Part shown: positions 13,801 to 23,500 of the stretch, in pieces | Numbering within the stretch: position 1 is the first letter of the stretch | Layout of the letters: each line of letters begins with the position of its first letter | Source: Linepithema humile | Taxonomy: Eukaryota; Arthropoda; Insecta; Hymenoptera; Formicidae | DNA length: 64,000 nt | NCBI RefSeq assembly: GCF_040581485.1 | Contig: NC_090134.1 | Coordinates: 6,758,001-6,822,000, forward strand | Reading direction: 5' to 3' | Notes under the pieces: generated by a model | Databases searched by the model: none | What the model saw: the letters and a program-made list of their open reading frames with translations, nothing else | Told to the model about the DNA's origin: nothing | Program-made: the position numbers and the translations under genes

Positions 13801-16800
13801 CCACGCCAAGTTAATATTTAATATACACAAGTAGTTCTGAAGCTTTTGAACGAATATTTGCTTCTGAATTTTTTACTAAAATACGTTAGTCTCGTGAATG
13901 GATAATGAGAAGGAAACACGAACGATTGCGATGCATATGTATCTTTTCTTTTTTTTTTCTTCTTTTTTTTTGTAAATATGTACGTACATTAACTGACAAT
14001 CGGGACTAATTCAGTGATACTATCCGCTCCCTTCATTGTTTCGCTCTACGTCATCAGGACTGGACTTTGTATATTCCAAGCGAACACACTATGGTGCACT
14101 GCCTTGTGTCTGTACTTTTGCCGCTGTCGTACGATACACCATGCACATTCATATACGAACGATGAACACATATGTTGCTAGATAGACTATATTGCTTCGG
14201 TGGTGAAACTGCAATGGACATGTCGCAACGTTATTATATATTTTTGTTTCTTTCAAAGCTCCGCGCGTGATCGCGCGTTTGATTTTGAAATTTTTACAGC
14301 ACACACACCTCTGGCTGGACTCACTACCGTCGCAAAGATATAGTTGTTTTTTTCTTTTTTTTTTTTTTTTTTACGTCGTATCATTACACTCCACACTCAC
14401 CGACAGTCATCGTTTCACATTATTATCGCACGCATTTCTTTTTCTTGTTTTTTTTCTCTGTCACCGTACCATTATCCTCGCCATCGTACGCGCACTCTAG
14501 AAACTTAATCAGATGTCAGACGATCGTGCCACGGCTAGCGGCAATCGACGTTCAGAGATAGATGAGCAGCTCCTCCTGAAGGAGTGGGATTTCACCCGCT
14601 TCTTTCAGGGTTTTAACGAAAAGTTGGATAAAATAAAACAGGAGCATCAGCAAGAAGCGGCCGCCGGTCAAGCGAGCAAGTCCGGGTCCAACGAGGATCG
14701 CTCCTCATCGTCTAGCGAAAGAACACTCAAGAGACAGGAGCAGCTAGCCCGACGGAAACACGAGCAACAGCAGCACCATCAAAAGCAACAGCAATTGAAG
14801 CCGGTTCACAGGCGGCAAGAGAGCGATTCGAAATTGGGCAACGCGTCGAGCGCGTTCGCGCGCGCCTTCCGCCGCGAGAATTCGGATTTTTTCCCATCTG
14901 CGAGACACTCGGCGTACCTGCAGAAGTCATCGGATTCCTCGAGGTCCAGTATATTCGCCAGCGGCAATCGGCGCGGAAGTGAGATAAGCGTCGCCGGTAT
15001 TGTTGGTAAGAAGTGCGGCGTCCACAGCTCCGGGGAGCCGATTCTAACGGATTTCTCGTTGAACCGCGAGGGGCCGCAGAGGCCCAGGAGAGAAAAGACC
15101 GAGAGCGAGATCGTCTTTGGTAATAGGCACGAGGCGAGGAGGTACGATTTCGGACGCGATAAAGACGAGACCGCAAGAAGACGCAGTTGTAGACCCCCGG
15201 ACGCTACGGCCTCCGCCGTAATCGACGATGCGGGAACGATTAAGTCCACGGCCAGTACGACGGCCAGCGAGTACAGCCCTATTGTCACCCAGGTCAGTCC
15301 CCTAAGCGAGCCCCGCGAGTCCGAGTCGCGAACGAATCTTCGTCAACCCTTCGCGAGTCCTGCCTGTGTGCTTGCCTGAAAGACCTGTCTCTCGACTACC
15401 CTCATCCTACCCCTGTTGTCGACATTTTCTGCCATCCCCGCCGTCCTCTCCCCCATCCAGAAATGTATCTTCGAAGTGTCTATCGAGATATCGTCTCGTT
15501 TATTTTTCACGTCGGTCTCTGTCGTACCGTCGTACAGTTTTTATCCGGCTGTAATTGTTTCACGAACTAACAAAGTGCTCTTCACGCTCGTGGACACTTC
15601 GAGTCTTTACGTTTTCTTTCTCCCGAGACCATCGTGACTGATTTTTCGACATCCAGCGGCATATAACCGTCACATAGAAAGCTAGTCAGCTACGCTCGAC
15701 TTTTAGACGCATTTCTTTTCCCTGTATCACCGTTCATTTTCACGGTTTGTCAGATAAGTAGCAGCGATACATTTATTAATTATTCTAGTGCTATCATATT
15801 AGCAGTATTAATACCATCTTTCACACTCCGATTTAGATTCATTATTTTCATACGTAAAAAGCGGTATCGGATCTTTGAGGTACAACGTTAGAATACCGTT
15901 AATATTTCTGTTGCTATTTCTGTTACTAATTTTACTAGCATCTCTACTACCATTCCTATTACTTCTCTACTATTACTAACACTATTACTACCACCACCAC
16001 TAACTATACTACTATTAGCGCTATTAATTACTAATTTCTACTGTTACTAAAAACATGGGAGATTCTCGCTGGGAGGTGCTGCTGACACAGTACCTTATTC
16101 ACTGCTTCCTTTGCTCTTCTTATCGAACAAGAGAGGCTTTTTGCAAACATCTTGTATTTGCCGAGTAGCATTAAAGGCGCGATCTTTTTTTTTTTCAGCG
16201 ATTTACCTGGGTCACATTAATCATTGTATATATATATATTTTGTCTGCAAACTTCTGAGAATGCTTTAGTTGAAGTATTCATTAATATGGTTGCGGGATT
16301 TTTGCGTAAAATCACTAACAAGGGAACAATCAGCAAAAGAGATGTCGAATTTATTAATTGCTACTCCGTAAATCAGACTCCTCTGACTTCCAACTCACTC
16401 GCTGCGTCCTTGTTCCCGGCAAATGAGCCTCGTCCTCTACTGTTTGAGTGATGCGTACTATACTATGCAGAAAAGCGTGAAAAAACCATCACTTCTACGA
16501 CGACGAAAACATGACATCTGGGACTGAGGATTAACCGCATGGAATTTCTTCGGGATACTCGACATCGTCGTTACCATCGGCGCAACGACACGTCGCGGGA
16601 TTCGGCAAAAAAAAATAAGACGCATCAAAATTCGTGATAGTGAATCACGAAGGCAATCGTTTCTCCGATTAACGTGTTCCTACGTAATTTCACCACGGTT
16701 CTACTCACTTTGACGTTCCAATTTCTAATGAATCTAGAGAAATGCGGTTTTTGAGGAAAACCGTCCACAAATTTTTCATCCGTTACACTTCATTTGAAAT

Positions 16801-19800
16801 AATTTTTTTCTGTAAAGCATATCGAATGTTATGCGTCTTGTGTAAAAAAATGAAACGATCAATTTTCATATTAACTACACTTCGAGCTTGAAATATGCTT
16901 CCACTTTTTTGTTTAGCGCAATTTATATAATTATGTGTCTAATTTGTATTATTAACGCCAGCTTAAAAACTACATTAACATTTTATAATTTGACGAAATG
17001 TTATATTCACGTTTTTCAGACCGTTCTCTAAATTAGTAGTTTTTTATTATCCGTATAATCGAGAATCCCCTTCACTTTGATTTTTGCTTTTTTTTTATCT
17101 TTCCGTAGAAGCACAATGATAATTATTGACAGAAATCTTTGTACTGAATTTTTTTTGACAGTATGAAAAGTAATCGCACATAACAAAGCAAGTTATTTTT
17201 GTTTAATAACTCGATATTGACTTTTTCTACATTATTCTTCCTATATGAATGAGTTACTAAAATATTACTAAAGATATTAACATTGCAGTAATAATCGCCA
17301 TCGCGTTTCTTGTGTGTGAATCTCTCGGAAATCCTATCACTCGAACCAGATCCTTGCCTCCTAAGAATGAAAGGTGAAAGAAAGAGAGTGAGAGAAATAT
17401 TTAACGATCAATGATTGATCTGATGTGTACGAATGTGTTTTATGTTAATACAGTTTCTAATACATGCATGATTTTGACCCAGAAAGAAATAAGGGAAAAA
17501 AAGGACAGAAAGAAAGAAAGAGACGATAAAAATATTGTGAAACAAAGATTGAAATACTAGGAGAAGAGGAAGGCAACGTTAGAAAGCAGAGAACGGTCTC
17601 GGTGAAAAGTCGAGCGGTCGAGAAACAAGAAATATAGAGTGACGATGGATCAATTTGTAAACGTCGTATCACGAGGCTATGACTGTTATCACGAGCACCG
17701 TCTTGCATGACGCTTGCAAAAGCAAATGTTTGCGCCTCGAGATCTGCGCCGCAGCGCGCACAGCGATCATCTCGTGTTTCGTGTTGCAGCACGTGCTAAG
17801 CATGCTTTATTTTATGTCTCTGTGTGTTTCTTCGGCATGACGCGATGTAGCGATTTTGTGTTCACCTCTTATCGTCATCTCGTCGCGATTAACGTGCGTC
17901 AGAGAAAGGCTTTTGAGAGCTTCAACAAATATAAGACATCGCTTTGTCTACGCGCGTTGGTCGAAAATTAAAAAAAAAATTGAGTGTAACTAGACTGCTG
18001 TGTCGGATCGTACGAACGAAATAGTTGCATTCAGTTTTTGCAGTTATTAGCTAATTTCTAGTATAAGCCTAATTTGCTATGGTAGAAGAATATTTATATT
18101 TGTTACACATCGTTAGAGCCATATATATAATTTTTTTTATCTATTGTGTGTGTCTATAATTCTTGTGATTGTGATTGTGACTTTGTACATCTTAACGAGA
18201 TTACTTAATAATGATCAGTTTTAAGCCCGTTTTAAAATTCGCGAGAGAATTCGGGAGAGAAGTCTACTATAATTTTTGTATACTAAAAAAACAGTTGAAG
18301 AATCGGAATACACGCGCACAAAACATCAATCACTGTGTGTATTCCAATTTTTTAAATGTTTCCGGTATCGCGCGTGAAATTATAATTAGAATTCGATCTC
18401 GAATTCTATCGCGAATTTATAAATTGTTTAAAGTGGGCTTTAGGATGATGAATAATACAATTTGTCTTGTGTGTCTTTACATAATCATGGTAAAACGAAT
18501 GTGAAATGTTCAGCGAATTAATAACGTTGCAATGGGATAAGTTTAAAAAGAAAACTATATGATTTTAGTTATAAAATATTAGCTAATCGACAATTTGCAC
18601 GACTACGTTTTCTACTCTTCTTTTCTTTTTTTCACACATTCTGTACTACACATATTGATCAGTAATACTTAAGTCATACAACTTGCGTGTTCGTGAGAAA
18701 AAGATAATAACTCGCAGTCTCGTTTTTTTTAGCTGCACTGTGAAAAGAAATTTTTCACTATTATTTATGATGCATTATTTTGCATTTTTTTCTACTTTTT
18801 TTTCATAGCTTTATTTGCGCTCTTTGCAGTTCTCTTTCTGCTCTTTTATTTCTGCTTGCCTTTTTGCTTTCCCGTGACATAATCCGTGCTTTCATAATTT
18901 CATTGTCCTTCATATCGCTTTACCTCCTAGTTAATCCTTTACTCCTGCCTCTATTGATATTAGCATTCTTATTCTACCTTTAATTAGCAAAACTTCTTAC
19001 GTCTGTCATAATATCGAGATTTATATTCGCAAGTGAAAGAGTAAAAAATAATCTTGTTTAAAGCTTTCTTGTTTTTTGTACTTATATTGAATTATCACAT
19101 TTCGAACTTCTCGCGTTTAGCTCTCACTCAATTCGATATAATTCAACGAAGAACCTTACAAGTATCAGTTCTATATATGAGAAACAATCAAAATGGAGAG
19201 GAAAAACAGAATCCGTGGAAAAAGACTAATTATTCAGGTCCTGATCGAATCCTTTCTACATCCACTCCCCTTTCTTTCGTTTGTTGTCTCGACTGTCACT
19301 TTTTAAATAGAGACTCGCTACTTTGCAGAATCGCGAGGGTGATCGTTCAAGAAGCGGCGGAGGTGATTTCCAGAGGTCCGATTCGTCTCCTGGCTCACGA
19401 CCCAGTTCGGTCTTACCAGATCTTTTGACTTCTTCGCCGGGCCAGCGACAGGACAAGTCAACTAGCGAGGAGGTCAGATTTATCCGTCCGTTTATGTTTC
19501 TATTCATATTCTCTATCCTCTTTATACCGATCTGTGCACGCACTCGCACTCCATTTCGTTTCAATATGTTACCAGAGTAAATCGATGTGAGGAACTTAAC
19601 ACGAATTAATAGGAAATCATTGTCAAACAAGGATTTGCCCACGCGAATCTAGCAAGTGGAAGCGAGTGCGCGCATGCATCATCTTCTACAACTTATTTAT
19701 TTCTACTTTATACAAAACATATATGTATCGTCGAGACGTGAGTCTTGTGAGCGATGTAACGTACAACGTCGTGGACGTATATAATGATCGATACAGATCT

Positions 19801-20554
19801 TGAATGATTATCATTTCGTTCTGTAGCAATGAGAATGCTTTTTTCCGTGTTATCGGATTGTCCGAGAAGTAATGCTTTTTGACTGGGTCACAAAACGTTT
19901 CTATACTGTGTATTTTTATCATCGAATTATTCTAAGCATACGTCGCAAAATAGGTACGTAATGGTACTGTGTTTACCCGCAAACCCTGATTTTGATATAC
20001 CACTTGGATCTTGCGAGACTTGAACTAGAGACTAGTGGCAACGACAGTCACGCATACGACGTAAGTTCAACGCTCAGCGCTTCGATCCGGATACACCTTA
20101 TGTCGCGCGTGATTTCACATTACGTTTAAGTTTGAGGGTTCACACAGGGGGCGGCGGCGGCTTATGCTTTGTGTCGATGTCTTGTTAATTGTCCGTGATA
20201 GTCTAAAAAAAAGTGCATTTTGTTGACTATACGTATATCAGTCTGTTGTTTCGTTTCTTTTAGGTTGCATTCTAATTTCGTTATGAAACTAGCAATTGGT
20301 ACATAGATTTTTCCACGGTATTAATTTTATACTCTTCGTTTTGTTTTGTTTTTTTTTTATTATATGCATAAACAAAATTATTGCATACGAAAATATGCGA
20401 AGTTATCTTGCATTTATTGTACGATATTCGTAGGAATGAGGAGCTCCGAGTTAGATTTTAGCGGAAATTTATTTCAACTCTTAAAGGAGGAAGAAACTAT
20501 CTTATTCGATTTCTAGAATCGTGTTCTCTACTCTGGTGAAAGAAATTTAAAAAG

Positions 20555-20585
<31 letters not shown>

Positions 20586-23500
20586 AAGTTACCACTAGTC
20601 TAGTAACGGTTCAGAAATAACGTTCTCTGTGCACGCGTCACTCCATCTTTTTACTCGAATCTCCTATCAAGTTCTTATTGGCAATAATATCAAAGAAGTC
20701 TTTGTGATTCAACGACTCGTATATCCAATCCATGAAAGTGACAGTAGCTTTGCTTCCTGAAACATTTATTCTTATATTATTATAAGAATATATTTATATC
20801 CTCTTTGTATTTCTCTCATTTTCACACGAGACGAGTTTCTCGCAGGCGTGCACGGTTCTTCTCCGTTTCTCCCCGATCTTAAACGCGTCGCTCGTACGAA
20901 ATATTCGGATTGCACACAGGCTACGCGAGAGAGGATTATACCGACCTCTCTTATTAACAATCCACGTGCAAGAAGAGACGTGTAAAATCGCAAATATAGC
21001 GTAACAGTCAAATTCGGGCTTGTACAGAATTAGAAATGGTTCACCGTCACGCTTTACGTTACGATCGGTAGGATCGTAGGCCATGTCTCTGTTTTTCACG
21101 TGTGATCTCTATATTGCGCCAATTATACGGTTGTCCAGCGTGACTAATTCAGGATTATGTTGTGTGTTGTGGGACACGCGGGAGCTCTAACCCGAAGGGC
21201 AGGGCCCTCTACTGACCATTCCAATCCCAATACTAATTGCAATGTAAGTATCTATTTTTCCATCCATTTACGATTTCAAGACGTTGTCCCGCCCTCTTCC
21301 ACCTCCTCCCCCCGCACTCTGCGCGGGGCGGGGGAGGGGACAGATGGGACAAGGGGCATCGTGTTATTTTGCTCTCGGTCATTGATCTTTTTCATTATGC
21401 ACCGCGCGAGATTTGAATGCCAGTTTTGTATGTTGCGCGCAGGTCGTTTTATCCTAATTTTTGTTGGTTTGTGGGATACCTCTACTCTTTGATGCCTCGG
21501 TGTCACACGGTAAAAATGACATTTTCTAACACGACCGCGGCCACCGTTGCTTTTCGTTCTCACATCTCTCTCTTCCTTCTTCTATCCTTTCTCTGGGTTT
21601 TGTTTCTCACCCCCGTGAAACGCGCGACGATACGCCAAACGAATGGATCGTGTGTGTTTCACGACGCGAATGTTTTAATCTCGTTGAGAGTGTACTCGAG
21701 AAAATAACAAAGGCACAATAATAATAATAATAATAATAAGCTAACAGTTTGCGGATGCCATTGAACGCAGAGTTGATCAGTTTCGAATCTGCTTGATCCT
21801 TATACCAAACGCATCCCTCCGACACAATTGGGTTACATGCGAATGTTGTTTGTTTCTTTTTCACACTTATGTCACGTGACCTTACATACAAGAGCTTTCA
21901 TTTGCGAACGAGGTAATGATACTTATTTGTGGAAGAATGCTACATGTAGATATCGCATATTTGACTCGACTGATTTGTTCTCTCTTCATTTCTCCGTCTT
22001 ACCCTACTTTTTGCATGCGTTCTTTTCACTATTAATTAATCTACCGCGTTTCTCTACGATTGCCTCACTTTCCGTTGTTTGTGTTTGCGGTAATTGGGTT
22101 GAAGATCGATTTTCTAGCATTTTTTAGTACTCTTTTTGTGTACGAAGTAGAATTTTTTCTGCCTGACGGTATTTTTTGGCGCCTTTCACCTGGAGTCCCC
22201 GAAACGGCAAAGTCATCTCTGTTGCAGTATCGACAAGCCGTAAAATCACCCCCTCCGTTTGCGCTTCAACAGAAGCAGAGGTCTTTCCTGACTTTCGGAT
22301 TCGGCGCCGGTCCAGCGAGGAGGGAGTCTCACGTGAACGTTAACGTGACTCCGACTAGCCACGATTTAGCGTCGGATACGCCGGAGATACGCAAATACAA
22401 GAAGCGTTTTAACAGCGAGATACTCTGCGCCGCGTTATGGGGTGCGTGCAATTAAAGTACATCGCGTCCTGCTTGGACCTGCTCGAAATCGTGTGATTAA
22501 TTTTCACTTCTTTGTAGGAGTGAATCTGTTAATCGGAACCGAGAACGGTTTGATGTTATTGGACAGGAGTGGACAGGGTAAGGTCTACCAGTTGATCAGC
22601 AGAAGACGTTTTCAACAAATGGAAGTTCTCGAAGGCCAAAATATTCTGGTTACGATCAGCGGTAAGAAAAACAGAGTGCGCGTTTACTATCTTTCTTGGT
22701 TGAAGAGCAAGATTCTGCGAACGGATGGTCATAGTGACGTAAGTTCTCTCTTTTCGTAAAGATTTTCTTTCTTTCTTTTCTGACGTGTCGAGCATGATTT
22801 TATTTTTCGAGTATATTTCTGTTCATTCGCAGCAAGTCGAACGGCGTAACGGTTGGATTAACGTGGGCGATCTGCAAGGCGCTGTGCATTTTAAAATAGT
22901 GAAATACGAGAGGATAAAGTTCCTCGTGATCGCGTTGAAAGATTCCATAGAGATTTACGCCTGGGCGCCAAAGCCGTATCACAAATTTATGGCTTTCAAG
23001 TCTTTCGGCGAACTCGCGCACAGACCGCTATTGGTGGATCTTACCGTCGAAGAGGGTACAAGGTTAAAGGTTATTTATGGTAGCGCGGACGGCTTTCACG
23101 CAGTTGACTTGGATTCCGCCACGGTTTATGACATATATTTACCCAAACATGTAAGAGATTCAAATCAGATTCATATCTGCTATATGAAATAGGTAGACAC
23201 GGTGCGATTTATCAGTCAATCTTGTTCGACGTATCTCTCGGCCAAATAAATCTTGTACGATTTATCGTTACTGGAATGCATTCACGTTATTACATTGCAT
23301 TTCATCCAATATGCAACGACATCGTAGATAGATGCTTTTAAATCGAGCAATTTCTACAAAATATAAAACGGTATCTCATCGATTTTTTTTTCACTAAAAT
23401 CAGTCTATCGATAAATTGATTAAATTTGTCAATAAAAAATATTGTTATATCGCTTTCGAACTTTTAGATGCTAATTCTCAAACTTTTAAAATCATTTTCG

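Larger units (their letters stand above)
19473..22227 (+). other. msn intron 16 (2755 bp)
   Basis: A long GT-AG intron containing a tRNA-like SINE fragment near 20.0 kb, a (GA)n tract at about 20559-20586, an (AAT)n tract at about 21716-21738, and a GC-rich stretch near 21290-21350. No exon with compatible phase was found. Confidence 0.8.

Noticed and set aside
21183..21240. Possible extra msn exon (PSTDHSNPNTNCN then GTAAGT) in intron 16
   Set aside because: The donor is perfect, but no upstream AG gives a phase-0 entry without a stop, and exon 16 to exon 17 (TSEE to YRQAV) already joins cleanly.
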